64,000 nucleotides of DNA, from assembly GCF_002224125.1 (NCBI RefSeq), contig NZ_NCSM01000036.1, positions 69,747-133,746 of the forward strand, read 5' to 3'. Within the stretch, counting starts at the first letter, position 1. Each line of letters starts with the position of its first letter. Source of the stretch: Streptomyces sp. NBS 14/10. Lineage in GTDB: Bacteria > Actinomycetota > Actinomycetes > Streptomycetales > Streptomycetaceae. Made by a program: the position numbers and the translations under genes. The notes below the pieces were generated by a model. That model did not search any database, had not been told where the DNA came from, and saw only the letters and a list, made by a program, of their open reading frames with translations. Of the stretch, positions 47,027 through 55,781 are shown piece after piece.

Positions 47027-48840
47027 GCCCGCCTCGCCCACAGGCCCTGTGGCCGGAATCGGATGAGCAGCAGCAAGAGCACTCCGTAGGTCAGAAGCCT
47101 GGCGTCCTGCGCCATCCGCAGGAACTCGGGGGCGCCCACGAGGACCACCGCGCCCAGCACTGCGCCGAACGGGCTGTTCATCCCGCCGAGCACGATGATG
47201 GTCAGGGCCAGCATGGACAGGTCGGGGCTGAACATCGTCGGGTCCAGATAGCTGTACTGGTGGGCCAGCAGGCTTCCGGCGAGCCCGGCGACGAAGGCAC
47301 CGACGGCGTACGCGAGCGCCTTGTAGTCGGCCGGGCGCAGACCCGAGGCGCCAAGGGCCGTCTCGTCCGCGCCGACCGCCGACCAGACGGTGCCGAGGTA
47401 GGACTTCTGCAGCCGTACGACGAGCCCGAGCGCGACGAGCAGGACGGTCAGGTCGAGGAGATAGGTGTCCGTGGGCGTGATGATCTGGTGGCCGAAGAGG
47501 CTGGGCGGTGGGATCGCCGTGATGCCCAGCGGGCCATGGGTCAGCCAGTCGAGGTTGAGGATCGCGGCCACGGTCACGGCGCCGATGCCGAGGGTGGCGA
47601 TGGACACGTAGTGGCCGCTGAGCCGCCACGTCGGGGACATCAGAACAGTGCCGACGGCCGCGGCCGCCAGGCCGGCGGCGAACAGACCGGCCAGGAAGGG
47701 CCAGCCGTGTTCCCCGACGAGCAGCGCCGAGGTGTAGGCGCCCACGGCCATGGGCCCGGCCTGGCCGAGCGAGATCTGGGCCGCCGAACCGGAGACGAGG
47801 GTGAGGGAGAGGGCCAGGATCGCGAAGATCAGCACCTGGGTGCCGGTCGTCAGCTGGTAGTCGTCCGCCACCCACGGCACGACGCCGGCGGCCACGCCGA
47901 CCAGGGCCAGGGCCTGCCACCACCTCAGCCGGATGGGCCGACCGCCGCCGAGGAACGTCCCCGTCAGCGGCTCCGCGGAGATCAGGGGCACCTTGCCCAG
48001 CAGTCCCCCGGGCCGGAGCCAGAGCACGAGCAGCAGGACGCCGAAGATGATGAGGTTGTCGACGCCGGCGCCCCAGTAGGAGATGCCGAAGGCTTCGACG
48101 ATGCCCAGCGCCAGCCCCCCGAGCACGGCTCCGGGCAGATTGCCGAGGCCCCCCAGGGTCGCGGCGGTGAAGGCGGTCAGCCCCGCGGCCGTACCGGAGC
48201 TGGGCGAGATGTTGCTGTTGTACATGCCGACCAGGACACCGGCCAGGCCGCCGAGCGCCGAGGCGAGCATGAACGACAGGTTCCGCACCCTGCCCACCGG
48301 CACACCCATCTGCAGCGCCGCATCGGAGTCCTGGGCGGTGGCGCGGATGGCCTGCCCGTACTTGGTGAACTTGAGGAAGCCGCCGAGCAGCAGGATGCAG
48401 CCGACGCTCACCGCGAACATCACCACGTCGAGGGTGCCGAAACGGAAGCCCCCCACCTGGAAGTTGAGCGTGTCCAGAGCCTGCGGAAACCGCCGGGTGT
48501 CGGGGCCGAACACGACCTGGGAGAGGTTGTCCAGGACGACCGACACCGCGTAGGTGGCCAGCAGCGCGGCGATGGGCGGAACCTTGGCCAGTGGCTGGAC
48601 CGCGAGCACGTTGACGGCCAGGCCCAGGACGGCGGTGAAGGCGCAGACGCCGACGATCGCCGCCCACAGCGGCCAGTGCTGCTCGGCGATGAGCCACCAG
48701 CCGGACATGGTGCCGACCGCGAAGACCGACCCCTGGGCGAAGTTGACCACATTGGATACGCCGAAGATCAGCGAGAGTCCGATCGCGACTAGTGCGTATG
48801 TGTTGCCGTGGATGATCCCGGCGAGCAGTGTGTCGATCAT
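47023..48840 (-). CDS. Fused LivH-LivM-type permease
   Basis: A 605-residue membrane protein. Residues about 1-290 are a LivH-type permease (MIDTLLAGIIHGNTYALVAI, GLSLIFGVSNVVNFAQGSV). Residues about 310-605 are a LivM type (ALSLTLVSGSAAQISLGQAG, TWRLSGHYVSIATLGIGAVT and LGGMNSPFGAVLGAVVLVGA). In most importers these are two genes. Fusion fixes the 1:1 pairing. No stop or internal ribosome site separates the parts. It lies 10 bases downstream of the binding-protein stop. Confidence 0.9.
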   Translation of the reverse strand: MIDTLLAGIIHGNTYALVAIGLSLIFGVSNVVNFAQGSVFAVGTMSGWWLIAEQHWPLWAAIVGVCAFTAVLGLAVNVLAVQPLAKVPPIAALLATYAVSVVLDNLSQVVFGPDTRRFPQALDTLNFQVGGFRFGTLDVVMFAVSVGCILLLGGFLKFTKYGQAIRATAQDSDAALQMGVPVGRVRNLSFMLASALGGLAGVLVGMYNSNISPSSGTAAGLTAFTAATLGGLGNLPGAVLGGLALGIVEAFGISYWGAGVDNLIIFGVLLLVLWLRPGGLLGKVPLISAEPLTGTFLGGGRPIRLRWWQALALVGVAAGVVPWVADDYQLTTGTQVLIFAILALSLTLVSGSAAQISLGQAGPMAVGAYTSALLVGEHGWPFLAGLFAAGLAAAAVGTVLMSPTWRLSGHYVSIATLGIGAVTVAAILNLDWLTHGPLGITAIPPPSLFGHQIITPTDTYLLDLTVLLVALGLVVRLQKSYLGTVWSAVGADETALGASGLRPADYKALAYAVGAFVAGLAGSLLAHQYSYLDPTMFSPDLSMLALTIIVLGGMNSPFGAVLGAVVLVGAPEFLRMAQDARLLTYGVLLLLLIRFRPQGLWARRA

Positions 48841-48850
48841 GCTTCGGCCG

Positions 48851-49993
48851 TCATCCCTTTGCCGGGACCTGCTCGCCGTTCTTGACGATCACCGCAACGG
48901 GGGTCGGCGGGTCGGCAGGACGGCGGTCGGACTGGAAGCGGAACTTTCCGTACTGCACGCTCGGCAGATCGGTCGAGCTCTTCAGCCCCTGGTACACGCC
49001 CTGCCGGGTGGCCCCACCCTTCTTGGCCGCGTGCACCAACTGGGTCAGCGCGTCGTACGCGTACACCTCGAACGCGCCCGGGACATGCCCGTACTTCGCC
49101 TTGAACGCCTTGGTGAACGCCTTGACCCGGGGCTCGGTGGAATTGGGGAACCAGGTCGCCGTGGTGAGCGCACCTTCGGCGTTCTCCCCCGCGAGCTTGA
49201 TGCCCGTGGCCGTCAGCTGCTCGGTGAAGATCTTGGCGGTGACCCCCGCCTTGGGCGCCTGGGTGAGGATCGCCGCCGCGTCGTTGTCGTAGCCGATGTC
49301 ATAGACGAGATCGGGCTTGGAGTCGCGGGCCTTGATCAGCAGCGGCCGGAAGTCGGTGGTGGAGGGGAGGTACGCGGAGCTGTACGTGACCGTCAGCCCG
49401 AGCTTCTCCGCCCGCTTCTGGAAGATCTCGAAGACCTGCTTGCCCCAGTCGGTGTTCTGATAGACCACCGCGATCTTCTTGCCGAACTTCGCCAGCTCAT
49501 CGGTCTGCTGGACCTCGGCGGTGGCCTGCGAGATGCCCGGGCTCCACATGTACTGCCCGCCGAGGGTGAACTTCGGCGAGGAGTTGGTGAAGCCGTACTG
49601 AACCAGCTTGTTGCGCTCGTAGACCGGTGAGGCGGCCATCGAGGCGGGGCTGGAGAAGTCGCCGAGCTCCGCGATGATGGAGCTGTCATTGACGAACTTC
49701 TGGGCGATCGGCACGGACTGCTTGGGGTCGGACTGGCTGTCCTCCCACTTCAGCTTCACCTTGCGGCCGTTGATACCGCCGTCGGCGTTGATCTGGTCGA
49801 GCGCGAGGTCGAAACCCTGCTTGTAGAACTTCCCGTATTCGGCGTACTGGCCGGTGACGGGAGCCGAAACCCCGAAGTAGACGGGGCCGGTGCCGTCGGC
49901 CGACGCGCCGGAGCCTTCGCCGCACGCCGACAGGACCAGCAGGGAGGTGGTCGTCAGGGCCCCGATGAGCAGGCGTCTCTTGCTGGATATCAC
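48851..49993 (-). CDS. LivJ-type ABC substrate-binding lipoprotein
   Basis: A 380-residue periplasmic-type binding protein (Peripla_BP_6). GTG at 49993 behind CAGGAG starts ISSKRRLLIGALTTTSLLVL, then lipobox LSAC (Cys24). The mature part has PVYFGVSAPVTGQYAEYGK, INGRKVKLKWEDSQSDPKQS and KIAVVYQNTDWGKQVFEIFQ. The family binds branched-chain amino acids, amides, urea or aromatic acids. The ligand here is unknown, but the Cys leader before it points to a sulfur source. It is the first structural gene of the operon. Confidence 0.9.
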   Translation of the reverse strand: MISSKRRLLIGALTTTSLLVLSACGEGSGASADGTGPVYFGVSAPVTGQYAEYGKFYKQGFDLALDQINADGGINGRKVKLKWEDSQSDPKQSVPIAQKFVNDSSIIAELGDFSSPASMAASPVYERNKLVQYGFTNSSPKFTLGGQYMWSPGISQATAEVQQTDELAKFGKKIAVVYQNTDWGKQVFEIFQKRAEKLGLTVTYSSAYLPSTTDFRPLLIKARDSKPDLVYDIGYDNDAAAILTQAPKAGVTAKIFTEQLTATGIKLAGENAEGALTTATWFPNSTEPRVKAFTKAFKAKYGHVPGAFEVYAYDALTQLVHAAKKGGATRQGVYQGLKSSTDLPSVQYGKFRFQSDRRPADPPTPVAVIVKNGEQVPAKG

Positions 49994-50167
49994 GGTCGTA
50001 CTCCTGATGAAGACATGGCAACGCCGGGTAGCCGGCGCCCGGACAGGCGGGCGCACACGGCAGTGGCCGGAAGAAAAGAGAGGGAAGAGCGGAAAACGCC
50101 ACATGGCGGGTCAAAAGCCCGTAACGCAGGACAAGGCCGCGGACGAAGTTTCGGACGCTACCTACCT

Positions 50168-50187
50168 GTCGCGGGGGCAGCCCCGAC
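50168..50187 (-). promoter_or_regulatory. Hairpin just after the operon leader peptide
   Basis: CCCC (50181-50184) pairs with GGGG (50174-50177) and GTC (50168-50170) with GAC (50185-50187). It begins 6 bases after the leader peptide stop on the minus strand. It is a candidate attenuator element, and pyrimidine-rich tracts follow toward the first structural gene. Confidence 0.45.
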
Positions 50188-50192
50188 CGAGG

Positions 50193-50300
50193 TCAGACGC
50201 GACAGAGCGTGCCGGAGACCCGCAGCAGATCGATGTGGCGCCGCAGGGCGCGGGCGAAGCCGACGAGGCGGACGGGGGCGTCGTACACAGCAGGCTTCAC
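50193..50300 (-). CDS. Cysteine-containing leader peptide (ALRRHIDLLRVSGTLCRV)
   Basis: A 35-codon ORF from GTG 50300 behind GGAGGGAG, ending ALRRHIDLLRVSGTLCRV, with a Cys three codons from the stop. The RRHIDL.R.....C ending is shared with the leader peptide at 26.6 kb. It lies 199 bases before the LivJ-type start on the same strand and is followed by a hairpin. By analogy with cysteine-responsive leader peptides, it should couple the eleven-gene operon to cysteine supply. The sequence agreement between two unrelated loci makes chance unlikely. Confidence 0.75.
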   Translation of the reverse strand: MKPAVYDAPVRLVGFARALRRHIDLLRVSGTLCRV

Positions 50301-50380
50301 GACAGCTCCCTCCCGTCAGATCCTCGGACTCGATGCGCTCCGACCGTAGCCGCGCGCGTTCTTCCACGTCAAGGCTTGAA

Positions 50381-50398
50381 CGTATACACGCGTGTACG
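50381..50398. promoter_or_regulatory. Palindromic operator CGTATACACGCGTGTACG
   Basis: A perfect 12-base palindrome, TACACGCGTGTA (50385-50396), with near-symmetric flanks. It sits 13 bases before the VOC start codon and 80 bases before the leader peptide start, between divergent transcription units. The GntR regulator in the VOC operon is the obvious binder, acting on both directions. Confidence 0.65.
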
Positions 50399-50411
50399 TA
50401 ATCTCCTCGGG

Positions 50412-51044
50412 ATGAACGCCCATCCCGGACTCCTCGACCACATCGTCCTCGCCACACCCGATCTCGAGGCGACGGTCGCCGACTTCGCCCGGCGCACCGG
50501 CGTACAACCGGCCCCCGGCGGCGCCCACCCCGGCCGCGGCACCCGCAACTACCTGGTGTCGCTGGGCGGTTCCGGCTACCTGGAGATCATCGGCCCGGAC
50601 CCCGACCAGCCTGAGCCCCCGCGGCCCCGCCCCTTCGGCATCGACCAGCTGACCGGCCCCAGGACGGTGACCTGGGCCATCAGCCCAGCCGACCTGGACA
50701 AGGCCGTAACCGATGCCCACGCGGTCGGCTACGACCCGGGGCCGGTACTCCCGATGAGCCGCCGCCGCCCGGACGGCACCCTGCTGACATGGCGCCTGAC
50801 CTCCTTCGACACCGCGCACCCCTCCGGCCTGGTCCCGTTCCTCATCGACTGGACCGGATCGGCCCACCCCACCGAGGCCGCCCTCCCGCAGACCCCTTTG
50901 CTGGACCTGTCCGCCCGCACCCCCGACCCGGACGGGGTCCGTGCCCTCATCCTGGCCCTCGGCACCAGCCTGCCACTGAGCTCGGGCCCTTTGAGGCTCT
51001 CCTTCACGGTTGACACCGCAGGCGGACCGGTGACCTTCGCATGA
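50412..51044 (+). CDS. VOC-superfamily (glyoxalase-like) protein
   Basis: A 210-residue protein. Its first half reads LLDHIVLATPDLEATVADFA and RRTGVQPAPGGAHPGRGTRN, then YLVSLGGSGYLEIIGPDPDQ, the start of Glyoxalase_3-type proteins. HPSGLVPFLIDW in the middle is the second metal-side strand. VOC enzymes open, isomerise or epimerise small molecules at a metal. The start at 50412 has only a weak ribosome site and a short 5' region, so the transcript may be nearly leaderless. It is coupled by ATGA to the GntR gene and divergent from the eleven-gene operon. Confidence 0.8.
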   Translation: MNAHPGLLDHIVLATPDLEATVADFARRTGVQPAPGGAHPGRGTRNYLVSLGGSGYLEIIGPDPDQPEPPRPRPFGIDQLTGPRTVTWAISPADLDKAVTDAHAVGYDPGPVLPMSRRRPDGTLLTWRLTSFDTAHPSGLVPFLIDWTGSAHPTEAALPQTPLLDLSARTPDPDGVRALILALGTSLPLSSGPLRLSFTVDTAGGPVTFA

Positions 51045-51700
51045 GCGTCTACGACTCCGCCGCCGCGCAGTACGAATCCATCCGCACCATGATCGTCGGC
51101 GGTGAACTCCCCCCAGGGGCCGTCCTCCTGGAGACAGCCCTGGCGAAGAAGCTCGGCGTCTCCCGCACCCCCGTACGGGAAGCACTCGCCCGGCTGGCCC
51201 AGGAGGAGCTGATCAACCGCGAGATACGCGGCTACGTCGTCAAGACGCGGACCCCGGAAGAGATCCGCGAGATCTACGACGTCCGCATCATCCTCGAGTC
51301 CGCCTGCGCCGCGGCCGCCGCGGAACAGGCATCCCGTCGTGACCTGGCGTCACTGGAGCGCATCACCGCCGAAGCCGAACACTGCACCGACCACGAGAAG
51401 CACGTCGAGCTCAACACCGAGTGGCACCATGCCCTGCGCGCCGCGGCACGCAACGGCACGATGTCCCGGCTGCTCGACGGACTCGGAGTACTCCAACAGA
51501 TCTACAACGCGCAGATGACGCAGGTCGAGGACCTGGACGAGGTCCTCCGCGCCGGCCAGGAGGAACACGTCCTGATCCTCGACGCCCTCCGCCGAGGCGA
51601 CGCGGAAACAGCGCGCACGACGATGATCCGCCATCTGTCCCGCACCCGGGACCTGAAGGTCGACGCCTTCCAGAGGAATCACTCAGCCATCCGGTGCTAG
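51041..51700 (+). CDS. GntR-family regulator, FCD type
   Basis: A 219-residue regulator. The winged helix (IRTMIVGGELPPGAVLLETA and VSRTPVREALARLAQEELIN) covers about residues 8-72. An FCD effector domain follows with YDVRIILESACAAAAAEQAS and EWHHALRAAARNGTM. It overlaps the VOC stop by ATGA. It probably binds the 50381-50398 palindrome, controlling the VOC-GntR pair and the divergent operon in response to a substrate. Confidence 0.88.
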   Translation: MSVYDSAAAQYESIRTMIVGGELPPGAVLLETALAKKLGVSRTPVREALARLAQEELINREIRGYVVKTRTPEEIREIYDVRIILESACAAAAAEQASRRDLASLERITAEAEHCTDHEKHVELNTEWHHALRAAARNGTMSRLLDGLGVLQQIYNAQMTQVEDLDEVLRAGQEEHVLILDALRRGDAETARTTMIRHLSRTRDLKVDAFQRNHSAIRC

Positions 51701-51916
51701 CTCCCGCTGCCTACCAGGCACTGGGCCATCGGGGCAGCGCCCTCCGCCGCTGCGCCGGCTCCCGTTCGGGCAGCCAGCCGGTCCTTCACCCTGCCCTTGC
51801 CGGAATTCCCATCCGCCCTGGTGAGGGCCGGTGCATCGGGTTTCCCGAAATCTGGCCGCGGTCGCTCGAGCTGGCGCTCTCGCGCAGCTGTCGTCAGCGC
51901 GTCATGATGACCGATC

Positions 51917-52138
51917 GTGCTGCTCCGACTGGCTTACCTGGGTGTGTCGAACGCGTTCGCGATGCTTCACCTGCTGCCGATGACCGACCAGGACAAGGAC
52001 GCGGAGACCCTCGCCCTGCGCCACCAGATCACCGTGCTGGAACGCCCCGACACGGTACTGCGTTGGCACCGCAGCCTCGTCGCACGCCGCCACGCCGCCT
52101 CCTGCCGACGCAAACACCCGGGACGACCACGCATGTGA
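51917..52138 (+). pseudogene. Integrase-core transposase remnant, copy 2
   Basis: GTG 51917 begins LLRLAYLGVSNAFAMLHLLP, then DAETLALRHQITVLER. It jumps to PDTVLRWHRSLVARRHAASC, then RRKHPGRPRM and a stop. Compared with copy 1 at 19.7 kb, the piece between QLAVLQRQ and SPDTVLRW is deleted. The sequences are related but diverged. Only the N-terminus is left. Confidence 0.75.
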
Positions 52139-52167
52139 GCATGAAGCCCCGGGAGCGTGCTCTCGCA

Positions 52168-53436
52168 TCACGGCAACGAGCGTGTCAGCCAGACCACTTC
52201 ACCGTTGTCTTCCGTGGAAACGTGGTCCCGCTCGAACCCGAGCTTCTCAAGGACACGGAGCGACGGTGTGTTCCACGTGCCGACGGTCGACCAGAGCCGT
52301 TTCCGCCCGGTCGCGACAGCGGCATCGAGCACCGCGCCGGCCGCCTCAGTGGCGTAGCCACGCCCATGCGCCCGCTTGAACAGCTCATACGCGATTTCAG
52401 GCTCCTCCAAGGTGGAGCGGCCGATGATCAGCCCGCAGTAGCCGATGAAGTCGCCTTCGTCACGACGCTGGATGGGCAACAGGGCGATCCCCGTAGTCGC
52501 CGTCGCGGTGAGCAGCTCCGCGATGGACGTCCGGATGCGCTCAACCGCGGGGTCCCCTTGCCACACCGCGCACGGCTCGTTGAGGTTCTCGATCAGATGC
52601 GATTCGGCGAGATCGCCGGGTCGGCCACCGATGACCAGCGTGCGCCATGGGGTGGAGAATTCACCCCTGAGGTGGGCCTTCGCGCCATCGGGAAGGCTGA
52701 TCAGCTCGCTGGTGAAGGTGCCGGGCCGGTCACCGTCGGCGGCGAGGGTCATGCTCGGATAGTCGATCAGCGCCGCCTCGTGCACCACGATGTACTCACC
52801 ACCCTGGGTGGCCAACGACAGCGGGGTCTGGGCGGTTTTCACATCCGCCAGCCGGGCCTGCCGGTAGTGCCGTTCATCAGCGTTCCAGCCCGTGCCCGCC
52901 GCCAGCGACCAGCTCGTGGCGGTCGGTGGCAAGGAGAACTCGGTCCTCTCAGCGGTCACGGTGTAGCGGTCGAGCCCGGCTTGGGCCGGCAGGCGGTAGC
53001 GGAAGCCGACGCCGTCGTCGAAGACCCGGACGATCAGGTCCAGCCTTAGCCCGGTCGCCGGTTGCACGGTCCGCAGCACGCACTCCTGTGCATGGTTGCG
53101 GACGAACGCGTCGGGCCCCCACACCGGCCGCCATCTCTCGTCTATGGTCCTGCGCTGCACGGATTCCAGCACCAGGCCGCCGGTGAGCGAGGGTCGGTCG
53201 GCCAGGTCGAGCCCCAGCCCGGAAGAGGGCACCAGGACCCTTCCGTGTCGTGCGACCTGGTAGCGCAGCCGTCCGTCCGTCACCCGCACGGTCATCCGCA
53301 GCCGGCCGTTCGGCGAGACGATCGTGACGTGGCCGGGCGGCGCGGCGGACGCATTGGCGGGTGTGGCGAGCACCTCGGTGGATACCACGCCGACGGTGGC
53401 GCCGACGACGGCACGGCGGTTGGGGACATTGGCCAT
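52168..53436 (-). CDS. GH97-GNAT chimera (deletion fusion)
   Basis: A 422-residue open frame from MANVPNRRAVV, behind GGAG. Residues 1-290 are the N-terminal half of a family-97 glycoside hydrolase with an export signal: VTIVSPNGRLRMTVRVTDGR, then GTGWNADERHYRQARLAD and FSTPWRTLVIGGRPGDLAES. The catalytic (alpha/beta)8 barrel is gone. Near residue 295 (about 52560) it passes into the C-terminal half of a GNAT acetyltransferase: IALLPIQRRDEGDFIGYCGL, AYELFKRAHGRGYATEAAGA and TWNTPSLRVLEKLGF. Neither half is complete, so it is probably inert, but the frame is fully open. Confidence 0.8.
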   Translation of the reverse strand: MANVPNRRAVVGATVGVVSTEVLATPANASAAPPGHVTIVSPNGRLRMTVRVTDGRLRYQVARHGRVLVPSSGLGLDLADRPSLTGGLVLESVQRRTIDERWRPVWGPDAFVRNHAQECVLRTVQPATGLRLDLIVRVFDDGVGFRYRLPAQAGLDRYTVTAERTEFSLPPTATSWSLAAGTGWNADERHYRQARLADVKTAQTPLSLATQGGEYIVVHEAALIDYPSMTLAADGDRPGTFTSELISLPDGAKAHLRGEFSTPWRTLVIGGRPGDLAESHLIENLNEPCAVWQGDPAVERIRTSIAELLTATATTGIALLPIQRRDEGDFIGYCGLIIGRSTLEEPEIAYELFKRAHGRGYATEAAGAVLDAAVATGRKRLWSTVGTWNTPSLRVLEKLGFERDHVSTEDNGEVVWLTRSLP

Positions 53437-53895
53437 GTCACGCTCCATCAAGAGTGGTTGGCGACTGGTCCTGGGCGGTGCCCTTGCTCCGGAGCCGGTC
53501 GGGCGTGCGACGAGCCGTGGGCAGTCCGGGCCGGGGCGCGCGTCGGCACCGCGCGCAGTGCGGCGGCCGGGTGCGCGGCGACGTCAGGCATACGGCCCCT
53601 TTCGTGGAGGCAGGAGCACCGACGCGCGACCTGTCACACCGGGCGCCGTTGCCACGCTGTTACAACGTTACAACAAGCGCTTTCTGCGGACGTCAACCCT
53701 TCGGCGGACAGAAGTGACTCGCAGGGGCGCCGAGGCTCAGCGCCGGCCGGGGCCTCGCACACCGCCTTGTCGCAACCCGCACTCCGCGAGTGCGGGGTGA
53801 TCAGGCAGACAGTTCGCCATCCGCTCTTCGAGCACCCAACTCGCCTCTGAATGACCGGTCTTCACGGATCGATCGTGGTGGCCGCGCCGTTTTGT
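53437..53895. other. Intergenic region with repeat and LacI-type core
   Basis: About 460 bases upstream of the GH97 chimera and downstream of the AOC-like gene. GTTACAAC occurs twice in direct repeat at 53659-53674, followed by the palindrome AAGCGCTT at 53675-53682, the core of many LacI-family operators. This is probably the old control region of the GH97 gene. No gene is seen. Confidence 0.4.
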
Positions 53896-54414
53896 TCATT
53901 GTCTTGCCGGATGGGTGATTTCGGCTCGCATCCGCTCTTTCGGCGTCGCGATGTCCCACACCCGAACGGTGCCCTGCGCATCGTGGTAGGCGCCGGTGCC
54001 GCCGGTGATGGCCATGTCGAGCGGACTCTCACCGGTGACCCAGAGCGATTGCATGGTCAGCGATCCCTGCTCGAGCCTCGCCGTGAGCAGGCACTGTGTG
54101 GTGATCTTGGCGCCGTCGACCTGGATGACCTGGCACGAACCCCCGCCTTGCCCAACCCTGCGGCCACCCTTCAGCAGCCAGCCGGAATAGACGTAGAGAT
54201 CACCCACGCTGTTGCCGGCCGGCGGCAGGTCGGGGGCCGCGTACTGGTCGTTCTCGACCGCGAGTTCCAGGATCTCGGGGTGCTCCGGCGGGCTCGCCGA
54301 GCCGACTTCCGCCCCGTAGGCCCTGAGCCCACCGCCGACCAGCAGCGCTCCCGCAGCAGCCACGACGATGGCTTTCCTCAGCGCTTTCATCGGATACATG
54401 AATTTCTTCCTCAT
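53896..54414 (-). CDS. Secreted allene-oxide-cyclase-barrel protein
   Basis: A 172-residue protein. A basic start, MRKKFMYPMKALRKAIVVAA, runs into a hydrophobic signal ending near AYGAE, so it should be exported. The mature part has the AOC-barrel pattern of bacteria: VGDLYVYSGWLLKGGRRVGQ, GGGSCQVIQVDG, then SPLDMAITGGTGAYHDAQGT. In plants this fold cyclises allene oxides, but bacterial members have unproved roles, perhaps dirigent-like binding. It stands alone between the GH97 remnant and the LacI gene. Confidence 0.75.
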   Translation of the reverse strand: MRKKFMYPMKALRKAIVVAAAGALLVGGGLRAYGAEVGSASPPEHPEILELAVENDQYAAPDLPPAGNSVGDLYVYSGWLLKGGRRVGQGGGSCQVIQVDGAKITTQCLLTARLEQGSLTMQSLWVTGESPLDMAITGGTGAYHDAQGTVRVWDIATPKERMRAEITHPARQ

Positions 54415-54597
54415 CCTCGGACTTCGACCGACACCGAAGAAGTTATGACGCCGAGGGTATTTTGACTAAGACCAATATCGCTATGGCGTTATAGCCGTGG
54501 GGGTATGTGGTCCGCTGGATGGCGGCAGAGGCGCTGGGGATCGAGCGTTCGGTGAGGTCGGGGACGAGAAAACCGCCAGGCGACCCCCTCGGTCGGA

Positions 54598-55614
54598 TCA
54601 GGAGGAGTCGCGGACGACCAGCGTGGTGGGCAGGACCACGTGTCGGCGGGGCGTCTTGGGGTCGGAGATCTCCTGGATCAGGATCCGGGCGATCGTACTG
54701 CCGATCTCCTCGACGGGCTGGCGCACGCTCGTCAAGGACGGGGTGGTGTGACGGGCAATGATCGAGTCGTCGAAGCCGACCACCGCCACATCCTCCGGGA
54801 CCCGCCGCCCCTGCGCGCGCAGTTCGACCAGGGCGCCTGCGGCCATGACGTCGGAGGCGACGAACACGGCGTCGAGGTCGGGAACGCGTCGCAGCAGCTC
54901 GCGCATGGCCCGCTGCCCGCTCTTCTCGGTGAAATCCGCCCGGGCCACAAGCACCTCCTCGGGTTCCCGGCAGGCCTCCCGCAGGGCGTTCCGCCAGCCC
55001 TGGAGCCTGCTGCGGCCGACTTCCATGTCCAACGGCCCGGTGATCGTCGCGACCTTTCTCCGGCCGCGTCCCAGCAGATGACGCACGGCCTCCTCGGCGC
55101 CGCCCAGATTGTCCGAACGAACATGACTCAGCGGCTCGGAGGGAGACCGCCGCCCGGCCAGCACCGTGGGAAGGCCGAATTCCTCCAGCAGGCCGGGGAT
55201 CGGATCGTCCCTGTGCACGGAGACGAGGAGTACGCCGTCGACCCGTCGTTCGGCGACCGACTCGGTGAGCTGGTCGAGTTCACCCTTGTCACGCACGAGG
55301 ACGAGCTGCAGCTGCGTCTTGGTGTCGACAAGACCGGTGCTCACGCCACGGATCACGGCGGAGAAGTAGGGCTCCGAATCCAGCCTGCTCTCCGCTTCAG
55401 GGATGACCAGTGCGATGGAGTTGGTCCTGCTGGTGACCAGGCCGCGCGCCACGGAGTTCGGCACATAGTTGAGTTCGGCGATCGCGGCTTCCACCGCTGC
55501 TCGGGCCCTGTCACTGACCAGCGGTGATCCATTGATCACCCGAGAGACCGTGGTGCGTCCGACCCCGGCCCGTGCGGCCACGGTCTTGATGGTCGGTCGC
55601 TGGCTGGCGCCCAT
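54598..55614 (-). CDS. LacI-family transcriptional regulator
   Basis: A 338-residue regulator. The N-terminal HTH (TIKTVAARAGVGRTTVSRVI, then NGSPLVSDRARAAVEAAIAE) is followed by the LacI hinge and a periplasmic-binding-type sugar domain (RVDGVLLVSVHRDDPIPGLL, DVAVVGFDDSIIARHTTPSL). It is divergent from the sugar ABC operon with 275 bases between them. That gap holds two CebR-like boxes, so it most likely represses the ABC operon and is released by an oligosaccharide. Confidence 0.92.
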   Translation of the reverse strand: MGASQRPTIKTVAARAGVGRTTVSRVINGSPLVSDRARAAVEAAIAELNYVPNSVARGLVTSRTNSIALVIPEAESRLDSEPYFSAVIRGVSTGLVDTKTQLQLVLVRDKGELDQLTESVAERRVDGVLLVSVHRDDPIPGLLEEFGLPTVLAGRRSPSEPLSHVRSDNLGGAEEAVRHLLGRGRRKVATITGPLDMEVGRSRLQGWRNALREACREPEEVLVARADFTEKSGQRAMRELLRRVPDLDAVFVASDVMAAGALVELRAQGRRVPEDVAVVGFDDSIIARHTTPSLTSVRQPVEEIGSTIARILIQEISDPKTPRRHVVLPTTLVVRDSS

Positions 55615-55738
55615 GATTCCCTCCTCCTGCGCGCTGCTCCCCTGGCGCTCACCAGCGCATTGTGCCAGAGCGTTTCACCGGCCACCGGCCGGAAAGTGAA
55701 GGCACCACATCTGGCGGCAACAAACTGGATTCAAGTTC

Positions 55739-55744
55739 TTGACA
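55739..55744 (+). promoter_or_regulatory. Possible -35 (TTGACA) of the sugar ABC operon
   Basis: A perfect TTGACA, 151 bases before the binding-protein start. A clear -10 is not seen at 17-18 bases (CCAGTC or CAGTCT). The operator boxes follow 38 bases downstream, which suits blocking of elongation or initiation. Confidence 0.35.
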
Positions 55745-55781
55745 CAGCCGTCTTCCCGCCGCCAGTCTTCCCTGGACCTAC

